Shown here: positions 26,901-35,567 of the stretch, piece by piece
Layout: each line of letters begins with the position of its first letter
How positions within the stretch are numbered: the stretch's first letter is position 1
From: Rhizobium sp. 11515TR
GTDB lineage: Bacteria > Pseudomonadota > Alphaproteobacteria > Rhizobiales > Rhizobiaceae
Length of the DNA: 64,000 nt
NCBI RefSeq assembly: GCF_002277895.1
Contig: NZ_CP023000.1
Location: 186,001-250,000 of the forward strand
Direction: 5' to 3'
The notes under the pieces: generated by a model
Told to the model about the DNA's origin: nothing
Seen by the model: only the letters and a program-made list of their open reading frames with translations
Database searches by the model: none
Position numbers and translations under genes: made by a program

Positions 26901-27384
26901 CCATGGCATCGCCAAGTGGGAACTTCAGCCCCGAATTGGTCAGCGCCGTCGTCTTTCCCGATCCCGGCGCGCCGAAAATGACATACCAGGGCAGCTCGTA
27001 GATATAGCCGAAACGCTTCTTGCTGATACGGCGCAGAAGCAGCAGGGCTTCCTTCAGGCGACTGTGGATTTCGCCGACTTCCGCCTGCTGGCTGGCAGCA
27101 TCGTCGGCAATACCTTCTACGAGCGCCTTGTCCCTTTTGCGCGCGCGTAGGGTCGTGACCAGCATATAGATCAGCCAACCCGCTATGATAACGCCGATCG
27201 CGATCATGCGGGTGGTTGTGCTCGACAGCGGCTTGAAACTGCCATAGCCGGCCATGGAACCATAGAACCAGATGACGACGCAGATCGCCACGACCCAGAT
27301 CAGCGAGATGAAGCGCTGGCCGAGAAGACCGGCATAGGCCGAGACATAGGAGCGAAGCGTATAAAATGCGCCAAGCGGATTCAT
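23902..27384 (-). CDS. tssM: T6SS inner-membrane component TssM (IcmF/ImpL)
   Basis: The 1160-aa protein is the IcmF-family core of the membrane complex. Two N-terminal helices (about residues 24-42 and 60-78) precede a cytoplasmic NTPase domain with Walker A GAPGSGKTT (138-146) and TAGRYTTQD for the following strand. A third helix (about 430-450, IALAIVFTGWTATYF) leads to the large periplasmic region with the IcmF-related and C-terminal domains (CWPPAGAVNQSN-like tail), which contact TssJ or the outer membrane in other systems. No tssJ lipoprotein gene is present, as is usual for alphaproteobacterial T6SS. The start overlaps tssL (ATGA). In A. tumefaciens TssM ATP hydrolysis supports TssL-dependent recruitment of Hcp. 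Confidence 0.95.
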   Translation of the reverse strand: MNPLGAFYTLRSYVSAYAGLLGQRFISLIWVVAICVVIWFYGSMAGYGSFKPLSSTTTRMIAIGVIIAGWLIYMLVTTLRARKRDKALVEGIADDAASQQAEVGEIHSRLKEALLLLRRISKKRFGYIYELPWYVIFGAPGSGKTTALTNSGLKFPLGDAMGSNSVQGAGGTRNCNWWFADEAILIDTAGRYTTQDDLNGASKAGWEGFLGLLRKYRRSQPINGALVTLSIGDLLSRDHEAQLEEVRSIRKRLSELDEFLHARVPVYVVLTKADLLTGFVEFFDGLAKTDREQVWGTTFDLDESYKGENLPERFMEEFALLQQRVDAMLIERLQQEPNIEVRGRIFRFPAELASLGERLQELLTELCASSNLIESPLVRGVYFASGTQSRETDTPRTRRSYFLSRLFKEVIFGEASLVARDRRLSGRQAMIRRIAYGAAAIALAIVFTGWTATYFQNSRAIAAAERRIDNYEKLASGIQVRDVTDADFLRILPALDNLRSVTNGFDEARVWPTSFGLDQGDKIASRQRGAYQRALNALLLPRMLVGVQNELKQTSDVQKTFDALKLYGMLGGLGPSDRDFVSQQSEDMFAALYPGEGRSATRKALAAHVEAMAAGGLPAIELDNALIAKARETIHSQSLAARAYDILIHSRQARQLDPWLPTDALGPLGAQIFQRKSKSTLREGIPGIFTGKGYRDVVLPMVATAASEALKEQWVRGDGGAAPSTMTTDAISQATLQLYFDAFQQQWSSLLADLQVRPSSNLADATETARILAANPSPVEMALKSIAAATDLRPVAGAEIASVDDVPDAALTAATTGTVSAPDPYGPLRAALEANAANAQPASQDGNANASDKPRSQIQGLQPILQNIYGQLSRAANSTAEVARVFDAGGQLANANQDLLQQARGLPAPADAWMVAVAADIGSLAVKTARARINDLWAAEGADLCARIVTGRYPFDRKSSQDIAMADFMRLFGPQGLFQSFFKNRLDAFVDTSAQPWGWRGTFGGDSIPSQAIAQFENASKIEHAFFPAGSEKPSISINIKPVSLSDNANSVMVDIVGEHVLYNHGQIVPKSIAWPPAGAVNQSNVRFFPGDLQPAITQTGDWSPFRLFDAAKVTVQAPDLFRARFEDKGQTAEFDVQFGSVLNPFRLQALSDFSCPAQF

Positions 27385-28904
27385 CGGGCTCCTCCCGTCC
27401 TCGCAGATGTCGCCGGTGCATTCGCACTTGGCGTTTGCGGCGTTGCCTGCGGATTAAGAGCGGCATCGCCGAGGCGCTGTGTCGGATCGGTCAGCACCAG
27501 GATCTCCGTTCGGCGGTTAGCCTCACGTCCCTCCGGCGTATCGTTGCCCGCCAGCGGATCGCTGTCGGCGCGTCCCTCCGTGAGGATGGCATCCTTGCCT
27601 GTATAGGCGGCAAGGATATCGCCGACGGCGCGGGCGCGTGCCTCCGAAAGATGCCAGTTCGACGGGAACTGAGCAGTTCGGATCGGCACATTGTCGGTAT
27701 AGCCGACGACGACGGCCCGGAATTTTTCCGATGCCAACGCCCCGCCGATGCGCTGCAGGAGATCGCGGAATTTAGTGCTGACTTCGGCGCTGCCCGTGTC
27801 GAACAAGCCGGAATTGTTGATGCGCACCAGCAGCCTGCCATTGGAATTCGACAGCGTGACCAGTTTGCGGTCGACTTCCGGCTGCAGGAAAGCGAGCAGA
27901 TTGTCGAGCGGCGTCGGTTGCGGCTTGACCGGCGGCGGTGTCTCCGGCTGCTTCCTCACAGGCGGCGGCGTTTGTGCGACTTCTTTCGGCTTGGGCGCGT
28001 CGATCAGAACGCTCGGCATATCGCGCGGCGGCAGATTGGCCAGGCGCTCGAATGTTGCGTCGGAGGCGTTGTTGAGCGACAGCGTGAAGAACATGTAGCC
28101 GAGCGCAAACAGAAGCGCGAGGACGGAAAGGATCGTCCAAAGCGCAACAGCCGTGCGCAACGGCTTGTGGCGCGCCGAAACGCCGCGCCAATGCGGCGAT
28201 AGCTCGCGTTCGAAAACCCCATATTGGCCCAACAAGGTCTTATAGAGGCTGTCACGGATGCGCCCGAGTTCCAGCGATCCGCGCGGCGAAACGCGCGTGC
28301 GGCCTTCGAAGGCGAGCGACAGGCAGAGATAGATGAGAAGCAGCAGGTCCTTGTTGGTGCCCGGGCTCTGCTGGAAATGATCGAGTAGATCAAAAACCCG
28401 ATCGCCGCCGGTTACGTCCATGTGGAAGGTCGAGACCAGGCCGGATCGCGCCCAGCCGGCGCGCACGCCCCAAGGCTTGCTTAAAACGACATCGTCGATC
28501 GTCGCACAGATGACATAGTGCGCCGCGCGTGCCCGTTCCGGGCTGATGCGCGCGCTTGCAAGATCGCGCTCGTAACGTCCGACCGCGTCGATCGTCACGC
28601 GCCTGAGTTCGGCAATGTCGGGCTGTTCTTCGGTGTTGCGCAGGCTGTGGGCGAGATTGAGCAATGGTGCGGCGGAACGCACGATGGTTGGAACATCATC
28701 ACCGCCGAAGCGAAAGCCGCGGATCAACGCATCGACGGACCAGCCGCCGGCTGCATTGCCCGATTTGTCGTTTGGCTGCTTATCCAGCTCTTCATCGAGA
28801 ATATCGGCCATCTTGCGGGCGGCTTCGTTCTTGCGCGCGCCGTCCTCGGTCAGCTCGATGATTGTCGGCAGCTCGTGCCAGGGTGTTGAGCGCGTTGTGT
28901 TCAT
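27381..28904 (-). CDS. tssL: T6SS membrane component TssL with C-terminal OmpA domain (ImpK)
   Basis: The 507-aa product has the cytoplasmic DotU/TssL domain (about residues 70-245), one membrane helix (252-274), a proline-rich periplasmic linker (296-333) and an OmpA-type peptidoglycan-binding domain (about 355-472, with VVVGYTDNVP and EARARAVGDIL). A proline/alanine-rich tail ends the protein. The ATG at 28904 overlaps the tssK stop. With this start, residue 14 is a threonine in LPTIIELT, matching the position of the phosphothreonine reported in A. tumefaciens TssL. It anchors the T6SS in the inner membrane and peptidoglycan and partners TssM. Confidence 0.95.
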   Translation of the reverse strand: MNTTRSTPWHELPTIIELTEDGARKNEAARKMADILDEELDKQPNDKSGNAAGGWSVDALIRGFRFGGDDVPTIVRSAAPLLNLAHSLRNTEEQPDIAELRRVTIDAVGRYERDLASARISPERARAAHYVICATIDDVVLSKPWGVRAGWARSGLVSTFHMDVTGGDRVFDLLDHFQQSPGTNKDLLLLIYLCLSLAFEGRTRVSPRGSLELGRIRDSLYKTLLGQYGVFERELSPHWRGVSARHKPLRTAVALWTILSVLALLFALGYMFFTLSLNNASDATFERLANLPPRDMPSVLIDAPKPKEVAQTPPPVRKQPETPPPVKPQPTPLDNLLAFLQPEVDRKLVTLSNSNGRLLVRINNSGLFDTGSAEVSTKFRDLLQRIGGALASEKFRAVVVGYTDNVPIRTAQFPSNWHLSEARARAVGDILAAYTGKDAILTEGRADSDPLAGNDTPEGREANRRTEILVLTDPTQRLGDAALNPQATPQTPSANAPATSARTGGAR

Positions 28905-30241
28905 TCTCTGAGAGCCCACAGTTCCATCTCAAGGCCAGGGAAGTCGCCCGCAAGATGCAGCGCGATCGCACCGGAGGTATCAAGCTGTTTCCAAAGCGGA
29001 TTCTTCGTATCGAGTTCAAAGTAGATCGTGCCTGACCGATATGGCAGCTGCCGTGGCAATACAGGAAGCGGCCGAACGGGAATGCCGGGCAGCGCGACAT
29101 TGACGAGTTCGGCAATCCGCTCCACAGGCCCAATCTTGATCTGCGCGGGCAGCTTGCGTCGCACGTCCTCGGCCGACATCTCGGCGCGAACGGCAAGCAC
29201 AAAGCCCGCATCCCTGAGCAGCGAGCGGTCGTTGATGGTACCGACGCGCACGTCGTGACGCCGTTCGATGAGTTCGATCGCAACGGCGGCCTGCTCGAGC
29301 ACTGCGGAAAGCGAGGCACGCAGATCGTTGAAGACAGCGGCAAATGTCGCCTTCAGATCGTCATGGCGATAGGGCGGGAAATCGGTCGCCCGCTTGCGAT
29401 CAGTTGTGAACGTGGCGAGTTCGCCTGCTAGCTGGATGCACTCCTCGTAGAAGATGATCGGATGCATCCGCGAAGCATTCGCCGCGATATGCCGCAGCAT
29501 CGGATCGGTACGATTGAGAATATGCAGCAGAAAATAATCGCCGACCTCGGCAGTCCCACGCACCGTCGGGTCACCGATGCGCTCGGCGATCGCTTCGGCC
29601 CGATGCCGTACGATTCCGAGCAGTTCGGTAATGAGCTCATTCAAACGTGCTTCGGCCGCGCAATTCAGCGATGGGGCGATGTAATCCGAATCGAGAATGA
29701 CCGAACGGTCCGAGCGAACCTCGATGATGCGTGCAAGGCCAATCAGGTCGTATCCAGCGAGTTCGTCGCCGGTTTTCAGGTAGCGCAGATTCAGACGGCC
29801 GACATCGATCGGCGCCATGAAGTCTGTCTCCAAATTCGCATCCGGCGCCTCATATTGCGAGGCGGTGATGCGCACGCTATTGCGCGTGGCGCTGCCATTC
29901 ATGGCGACGTCGGCTCTTCCAGGCTGACGCGACGGCAGAGCAAGATAAACAACGGCGTTCTTTGTGGAATCGTCGAGCTCCAGCGGCGCAGGCAGATCCG
30001 CATCAACAGGCGCCTCGAATGGCGTGCCGTCGGGCAGGATGCCGCGCAGGTTCGACAAAGCAAACTGGCCGATCGCGAGCGCGCTGCGATCAATGCCGAT
30101 TTCTGCAATACCCCAGGGGTAGGGCGCGAGCCCCCGCGCGGTCGTGCGAACCAGTCGTTCCGTCCAGCGGTCGGCCTGCTGAAAATGCTGCACGCGAAGG
30201 AACATGCCCTCGCTCCAAGCCACGCGATTTTCGTTCTTCAT
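28901..30241 (-). CDS. tssK: T6SS baseplate component TssK (ImpJ)
   Basis: The 446-aa product is TssK, which links the baseplate to the TssL/TssM membrane complex. The family hallmark start is present (VAWSEGMFLRVQHFQQADRW, residues 8-27), followed by the shell/shoulder region with GLAPYPWGIAEIGIDRSAL. The length is as expected. Its ATG overlaps the fha stop and its stop overlaps the tssL start, so translation of the three is coupled. Confidence 0.95.
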   Translation of the reverse strand: MKNENRVAWSEGMFLRVQHFQQADRWTERLVRTTARGLAPYPWGIAEIGIDRSALAIGQFALSNLRGILPDGTPFEAPVDADLPAPLELDDSTKNAVVYLALPSRQPGRADVAMNGSATRNSVRITASQYEAPDANLETDFMAPIDVGRLNLRYLKTGDELAGYDLIGLARIIEVRSDRSVILDSDYIAPSLNCAAEARLNELITELLGIVRHRAEAIAERIGDPTVRGTAEVGDYFLLHILNRTDPMLRHIAANASRMHPIIFYEECIQLAGELATFTTDRKRATDFPPYRHDDLKATFAAVFNDLRASLSAVLEQAAVAIELIERRHDVRVGTINDRSLLRDAGFVLAVRAEMSAEDVRRKLPAQIKIGPVERIAELVNVALPGIPVRPLPVLPRQLPYRSGTIYFELDTKNPLWKQLDTSGAIALHLAGDFPGLEMELWALRE

Positions 30242-31431
30242 CGGGTGTTGCCCGTCCTCTCTGCCAAACTGGTGGTATCGTCTTCGTCGCGATCATTGAC
30301 GGAGGCACTGAACGCCTCGGCCAGCAGATCGCGGACCGAAATGTTCTTGCCGCCCTTTTCGAACTGGGCCCGATAAGCCTTCCAATAATCGCCATTGCCA
30401 CGCCAAAGAGCCTTGCGCTGGGAGGCATCGACGCGCGCCTCGATCATGCGCGGCTCGAACATGCGGTTGGCCTCGCGAAGAAGGTTTTCAAGACCTGAAT
30501 TGAGAGCGGCTTGCCTGGAAATGAGCGATCGAAGCCGTTCGGCAAGCCGCTCCGTGCGTTCGCGGCTGAACAGTGAAGCGGACGCATCGACCCGGCTGTC
30601 CTCAATTCCGAAGATGGAGGTTTCGTCGTCGAGCGTTTGCTCCAAGGTCGAGATGAGCGCTTCAAGCTGGCGCAACGGGTCGAATTGCAGTGCGAAAGTC
30701 GTATCCTCCGCGCCTTGATCCGTCCCGTCGGCAATTCGCGCATCATTGGCCGGGACGATCGTCTTGGCAGTCTCAACCGTCTCGGAACCGGAACTGCGGG
30801 CAACAGCGACGGAGATATGGGTTGCCGCGCCATGTTCCAGTTGGCTGCCCAGATCGAAGTCCGAATTCCAATCATCCGGAAGTATCGGCTTGATGCCGTT
30901 GACATCGGGCGGGCCGCTCCATCCGATATCGACGTTCCTGCTTGGCGACTTGCCCTTTTTTGACGATTGCGGAAGTGCGGTTATCCAATCGTCACCGGGC
31001 CGCTGGCCGAGCACGCCAGTCGCCGAGCCGCCGCCAGGCGCGATGTCAGCAAGGATCGACGAGATCGTCATGGTTTCATCGCTGAGACGCAGGTCGTCTG
31101 CCGGATCCTCGATATCGCGGTCGGCTTCCCCGGTGATGACGACATTGAAGGCGATATTGCCGAATGCGATCCTGGATTTATCGGCCAGCCGTGCCGTCTC
31201 GCCTTCCAGAATGGTAACGCCATCCACGCGGGTCCCGTTGGCGCTCCGGTCGCGCAGGAGGAAGCCGGCACGATCACGTTCGATCACGCAGTGAACCTTC
31301 GAGATCGACCGCTGCTGATCGGTAATCTGCCAATCGCAATCCGGCGACCGCCCGAGCGTGCGCTTGCCACGCTCGAAGAACCATCCTTTGCTGGAACCTT
31401 CTCCAGATGTTTGCCGTAGTTCAAGCCGCAT
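30238..31431 (-). CDS. fha: T6SS forkhead-associated scaffold protein Fha (TagH/ImpI)
   Basis: The 397-aa product starts with an FHA phosphothreonine-binding domain (about residues 2-100) that has GKRTLGRSPDCDWQI, SISKVHCVIE and the NGTRVDG loop. A long charged middle follows, then a C-terminal conserved block (about 280-397, including LFSRERTERLAERLRSLI). I choose the ATG at 31431, which gives a compact FHA domain; an upstream in-frame start at 31554 would add residues without homology. It overlaps tssG by 11 bases. In the A. tumefaciens model Fha binds phosphorylated TssL and is antagonised by TagF; all partners are encoded in this operon. Confidence 0.93.
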   Translation of the reverse strand: MRLELRQTSGEGSSKGWFFERGKRTLGRSPDCDWQITDQQRSISKVHCVIERDRAGFLLRDRSANGTRVDGVTILEGETARLADKSRIAFGNIAFNVVITGEADRDIEDPADDLRLSDETMTISSILADIAPGGGSATGVLGQRPGDDWITALPQSSKKGKSPSRNVDIGWSGPPDVNGIKPILPDDWNSDFDLGSQLEHGAATHISVAVARSSGSETVETAKTIVPANDARIADGTDQGAEDTTFALQFDPLRQLEALISTLEQTLDDETSIFGIEDSRVDASASLFSRERTERLAERLRSLISRQAALNSGLENLLREANRMFEPRMIEARVDASQRKALWRGNGDYWKAYRAQFEKGGKNISVRDLLAEAFSASVNDRDEDDTTSLAERTGNTR

Positions 31432-32446
31432 GGAGGTCTCTTCGGTCGGATTGTCCTTGCGCCTTACGTGGCTCCGCGACGATAGCATCGCCGCTATCGC
31501 GGTCTGCCGCGGCAACGCGTGCCCAGCTGTTCCATCCAAGTCTCGGCGGATCACTGCTTTCCCCGAGCCGGCAAAAGGGGATATGTTCCTTCTTCAGAAC
31601 CACCTGGATGTCGAACTCGAGCGAGGGATCGACATAAAGCCGCGTCAGGGCAAACAGCGCATCGATATTGGCGCTGCCCGGGGAAAGAGACCGGTAATCC
31701 TCATAGTCGACTGGCCCGACAACGACGCGGAAGCTGCCGCCGAAATCATGGATTGCAGCACCCGCCATTGAGTTGATGCCCAGCTGTACGCCCTGCGGCT
31801 GCCCCATGCGGCTGCGCTCGCTTTCAGGAATGGTAAGCCATCTGCCCTTGAACAGTTCGATCGCGACCGGCAGCCCACTGAACTCCTGCAGCATGGCCTG
31901 CAGGTTGACCGCATTGCGGGTCCGCGCGGCGAAGAAACCGGAAAATCTGAGGATCAGTTCGTCGTCGGGGCGAACCTTTTCCTTCAACCGCGCCGTACCG
32001 AAGCCTGCCAGCGAAAACAGCGTCTTGATGAAGGCATTGCCGTTTCTGTCCGGACTCCATCGCAGCCGCCGGGCAAGGCGATATTTCTCGCTTGCATCGA
32101 CGAACAGCTCGGCGAGACGGCTTGTGAAGAGATCGAAGAAGCTCGAGAGGCCATGAGCGCGATTGCGCTGCTCGCGGATGACCAGCTCGTTGTAACTCGG
32201 CGGCATTGCGCCGAGCGGGCCGAGCAAGCCAGCCATGCTGGCCTTGACCGATCCCGTCGCGCCCTTCCTCTTGAAATCGCTGACGGCAAGCGGAGCCGGC
32301 GAAACGCCGACGGGTGAGGACACTGTCAAATGATCGCCAGCTGCGTGCTGGGCAACGCGAAACGCCGTCGACGGTTCGAAGCGACCGGGGTCGCGTTCGA
32401 GCAGCGCAGCAAGCATTTCGCTATCACTTGGCCGGAACTGGTCCAT
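31421..32446 (-). CDS. tssG: T6SS baseplate component TssG (ImpH)
   Basis: The 341-aa product matches TssG. Its N-terminal region carries YNELVIREQRN and FDLFTSRLAELF (about residues 85-115) with the typical Phe/Leu spacing. The end is a proline- and aspartate-poor charged tail (DDR, AEPRKAQGQSD) that may be flexible. It forms the baseplate wedge with TssF and TssE. It starts 20 bases after tssF and ends overlapping fha. Confidence 0.93.
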   Translation of the reverse strand: MDQFRPSDSEMLAALLERDPGRFEPSTAFRVAQHAAGDHLTVSSPVGVSPAPLAVSDFKRKGATGSVKASMAGLLGPLGAMPPSYNELVIREQRNRAHGLSSFFDLFTSRLAELFVDASEKYRLARRLRWSPDRNGNAFIKTLFSLAGFGTARLKEKVRPDDELILRFSGFFAARTRNAVNLQAMLQEFSGLPVAIELFKGRWLTIPESERSRMGQPQGVQLGINSMAGAAIHDFGGSFRVVVGPVDYEDYRSLSPGSANIDALFALTRLYVDPSLEFDIQVVLKKEHIPFCRLGESSDPPRLGWNSWARVAAADRDSGDAIVAEPRKAQGQSDRRDLHAA

Positions 32447-32466
32447 CGCTTCCGATCACCTCTTCG

Positions 32467-34248
32467 TCACAACAAGGGCCGCTCGGCGGCGCGGGCCGGC
32501 CAGACGGCGATTGGTTTCGATTGCCCCTTCATCGAGATGGAAAGGCGGGTGAAACTGTTGATCGAGGTGTAAAGCCCGAAAAACCGGTCGAGGACACTGC
32601 CGAAGAGATAGGCCGAAGGCCTGTCGATGGCGGCCGGGTCAAATTCCAGCCGGATATCCGTGCCCGTCACCATCCCGCCGCTGCCAAGTCGCGTCATCGA
32701 GCTTTTTGCGTCGACCCGCACAAGAGCGTCGGCAAGTAGTCTGGTTTCGCGGCTGTCCCTGAAGGCATAGAGCGCAAGAATATCCTTCAGCGCGGCACCA
32801 TCATTGTCGAAAATGGAAAGATGATTGAGCTGGAGATGCGACATGAGCCGCCAGTTGCGCCCTTGCTGCTCGTTCATTCGCACAGAAGGCGTAGGTGCCA
32901 TCAAGGCTTCGACTGAGCCGACTGCCTCGCTGCCGGACGCCAGCTGCAAATAGGGATGGCCACCGCCAAAAGGCAGTTGCTCCGGCAGTTCGCGGTTGAG
33001 GCACAGGGCGTCGATGCTGGCGATCTTGTCGAGGGGACCGCTTGCCCGGCGGGCACGGTCTACGAAGGTGATTTCCATATCCGAGGTATGGTCGTCGGCA
33101 TCGAAACGGCGCGCGCACTGCCAGAAAAGCGATGAGGCTCCGCCCTTCAGGCTGCGGCCGAAGAAGGGTTGGCACTGTTCCTCGTCTCCGGTGCGCGCGG
33201 ATACGACCACTTTCTCGATCGCATAAATCTCGCGCGTCTTTTGCCGCCTGGCGTCCGGCAGCACGCGATATTCCGTGCGTGTGCCGTCGAGCGCGATCGG
33301 TTCGCAGTTTTGGCGAAACAGGTTGACGATCGGAGTGGCATTCAAGACGAAATCACGGGTGGAAATGATACGCTCCAGCTTTGCGCTGGTTTCATCGAGA
33401 TAGATGAAGATTTCCAGTGTCTCGCCGCGCCAGGCCTTCAGCCCGACGATGTCGATGAAGAGGAATTTTTGTGGCAAGGCAAAGAATTCCGTCAGCAGAC
33501 GATAGCCGGTAAAGCTTGAGCTTGGATAGGGCAGGATCGCTTCATCCGGCTCGAAACCGACAGCCTGCAATGCCTTGGCCGGCAACATGATCGGAGCACG
33601 GTCATCGGCGTGGTGGGCAAGGGCGACGCCGAGCGTGTGATTGACGAGAAGCTCGTGGATGGCGACAGCCTGCTGCCAGGACGAACCGATATGAAGCCGC
33701 AGCCTGTCGAGGCCGATCTCGCCGAGCGGCTTGTTTGCATCCCGCGCCCGGATCGATAGACGCAGGCAACCGGCCGCACCTGCATGAGAGGAGGGCGGCG
33801 CGCTGATCGGGTGGCCGGTCAACGATGCGGAAACGATCTCGATCGGCGCGACCTGCGTATCCTGCGTCGTGCGGAAACGGCAGCTCTCGCCGCCGATCGG
33901 CTCTGCGAAGATTTCGGTGTGACGCGGCACCGTCTGCACCGATGTCAGCGTGCTGCTTGGTACGAAGCGCACGATGCTCATCGAGGGCAATGGCGCCAGA
34001 TAGTGCGGATAAAGGGTTTCCAGCAAGCCATCCGTCAGTTCCGGAAACTCGTCATCGAGCTTCTGGCGTACGCGGGCGGCCGAATAGGCGAAGCTCTGGA
34101 TCAGCCGTTCGACATGCGGATCGTCCGCAACCTCGCCGGTCAGGCGTAGCCGGCCGGCGATTTTAGGGAAAGCGTCGGCAAAACGTGCCGCACGCCGACG
34201 GATCGCAGCCAGCTCGTCGTTGTAACGCTGCAGGAAGCCGTCAGCCAT
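32467..34248 (-). CDS. tssF: T6SS baseplate component TssF (ImpG)
   Basis: From the ATG at 34248 the protein has 593 aa, a normal TssF length. It starts FLQRYNDELAAIRRRAARFA, the family hallmark, and then ARLRLTGEVADDPHVERLIQ-like and DDEFPELTDGLLETLYPHYL, which are characteristic. The frame stays open about 120 bases upstream but that part shadows tssE. Its start overlaps tssE by eight bases. TssF and TssG form the wedge around the VgrG spike. Confidence 0.95.
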   Translation of the reverse strand: MADGFLQRYNDELAAIRRRAARFADAFPKIAGRLRLTGEVADDPHVERLIQSFAYSAARVRQKLDDEFPELTDGLLETLYPHYLAPLPSMSIVRFVPSSTLTSVQTVPRHTEIFAEPIGGESCRFRTTQDTQVAPIEIVSASLTGHPISAPPSSHAGAAGCLRLSIRARDANKPLGEIGLDRLRLHIGSSWQQAVAIHELLVNHTLGVALAHHADDRAPIMLPAKALQAVGFEPDEAILPYPSSSFTGYRLLTEFFALPQKFLFIDIVGLKAWRGETLEIFIYLDETSAKLERIISTRDFVLNATPIVNLFRQNCEPIALDGTRTEYRVLPDARRQKTREIYAIEKVVVSARTGDEEQCQPFFGRSLKGGASSLFWQCARRFDADDHTSDMEITFVDRARRASGPLDKIASIDALCLNRELPEQLPFGGGHPYLQLASGSEAVGSVEALMAPTPSVRMNEQQGRNWRLMSHLQLNHLSIFDNDGAALKDILALYAFRDSRETRLLADALVRVDAKSSMTRLGSGGMVTGTDIRLEFDPAAIDRPSAYLFGSVLDRFFGLYTSINSFTRLSISMKGQSKPIAVWPARAAERPLL

Positions 34249-34750
34249 TATTGGCCTCCACCAGGAAGCGCTGCGTGGACGGATCGATCGTCGATTCAAA
34301 GCTGATCGGCGGCATCCCCTCATGCACGCGGAAGGTCGCGTGGATGCGCAGCCGCAAGGCTCGTTCGCCATTTCCGCGGCTCTTGAGGATACTCACCTGC
34401 ACGTCGGAAAGCCGCGTTTCGAACAGCGCGATGCGCCGCTCGATCAGGCGTGCGAGACGGCTCTTGGCTTCGTCGGTGACGAGATTTGCCGAGACCATGC
34501 CATCGACGCCGAAAGACACCAGCGCATCGCCGAGTTCTTCATAGATCGATGGAGGAGCAGTCGGCCGGCGGCGCGTGTTGAGTAGAGCTTCGAGATCGCG
34601 GCGAATGCATTCGCGCAGTTCGCGCAGTTGCTCGACCGCCGTCAGCAGTGGATCTTGCAGGCGATCGGGGTCCCCGTCGATCAGTCGATCGATGATCGAC
34701 CTCGCGACGATCCTTTCCCGCGGCCTGTAGCGCTCCAACGGATCAGCCAT
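34241..34750 (-). CDS. tssE: T6SS baseplate component TssE (gp25-like, ImpF)
   Basis: The 169-aa product is a gp25-like lysozyme-fold protein that connects the baseplate to the sheath. The family region includes SIIDRLIDGDP, RRDLEALLNTRRR (the conserved arginine-rich loop) and YGDALVSFG-like sequence, and ends with IHATFRV. The ATG at 34750 overlaps the tagJ stop by eight bases. The end overlaps tssF similarly. This tight packing suggests stoichiometric production of the baseplate genes. Confidence 0.93.
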   Translation of the reverse strand: MADPLERYRPRERIVARSIIDRLIDGDPDRLQDPLLTAVEQLRELRECIRRDLEALLNTRRRPTAPPSIYEELGDALVSFGVDGMVSANLVTDEAKSRLARLIERRIALFETRLSDVQVSILKSRGNGERALRLRIHATFRVHEGMPPISFESTIDPSTQRFLVEANNG

Positions 34751-35567
34751 GGGCGGCACGCCTCGTCTCGGCAGAGCTCGGAGCGACTTCCAGCGATTTC
34801 AGGTCATGGAAGGAAACTAGATCGTCGCCCGCCAGGAAGCACTTTTGGCCACGACCGGTCGTAATGCCCGTCGCCTCGTCGACCCATTCGGTTTCGCGGC
34901 CAAGCAGCAGCTTGGCGCCTGTCGTGCCGTGATAGATCGCCGGCAGCAGCACGGGCGCGCTCGCGCCGTCCACGAGTTCGAGCTCGGCCCGGCGGAAGGC
35001 GAGATCGCGGGGGCGGGCGATCGGCTCGATACGGACGGCGGTAATCCTGGAAAAGTCGATCCACAGATAGGAGCCGCCGGTCATGATGACCTCAAGAGCA
35101 TGCGGGATCCGATCGTCTAGATCGCGAAGGTCCGAAGCAAGCTGGCCATTCCACCGCATCGGCCGTTCACCCCTGATCTCCTCCAGGGACTGCAATGCCG
35201 CGGCCGTATCCGAGGCATGGTCGCGGTGGGCGATCGCCACCTTCAGTGCCGCTTGGTCGAGGGCTGTCGGTCCGTTCGGGAAGTCCGGTGCGGCCGCCTC
35301 GTCAAACCAGGCCGAACGCGCCGCCATCGCTCGCAGCTGATTGCGCAGCATGGCGAAGCCCATCGTATCTTCCGGCGCGAATGTCGTCGCAAGGTTACAC
35401 TGCGCGTCGGCGCGAGCGTAGTCGCCCGCAAGGATCAAGAGATCGATCAGGATATGCCGGCCGTCCTTGTCCGTCGGCGCTGCTTTGACATGTGCCTTCG
35501 CCTGCTCGATCGCATCATCGAGCGCGTTTTCGCTAAGAGCTTCGGCGATCCTGGCGGAGAGCGTCAT
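34743..35567 (-). CDS. tagJ: T6SS accessory protein TagJ (ImpE)
   Basis: The 274-aa product belongs to the ImpE/TagJ family. It has an N-terminal TPR-like helical part (about residues 1-130, with DGRHILIDLLILAGDYARADAQ) and a C-terminal beta-rich domain (about 150-274, with GSYLWIDFSRI). In Pseudomonas the TagJ homologue binds the sheath protein TssB and affects interaction with ClpV. The ATG overlaps the tssC40 stop (ATGA). It is an accessory rather than core part. Confidence 0.9.
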   Translation of the reverse strand: MTLSARIAEALSENALDDAIEQAKAHVKAAPTDKDGRHILIDLLILAGDYARADAQCNLATTFAPEDTMGFAMLRNQLRAMAARSAWFDEAAAPDFPNGPTALDQAALKVAIAHRDHASDTAAALQSLEEIRGERPMRWNGQLASDLRDLDDRIPHALEVIMTGGSYLWIDFSRITAVRIEPIARPRDLAFRRAELELVDGASAPVLLPAIYHGTTGAKLLLGRETEWVDEATGITTGRGQKCFLAGDDLVSFHDLKSLEVAPSSAETRRAAHG

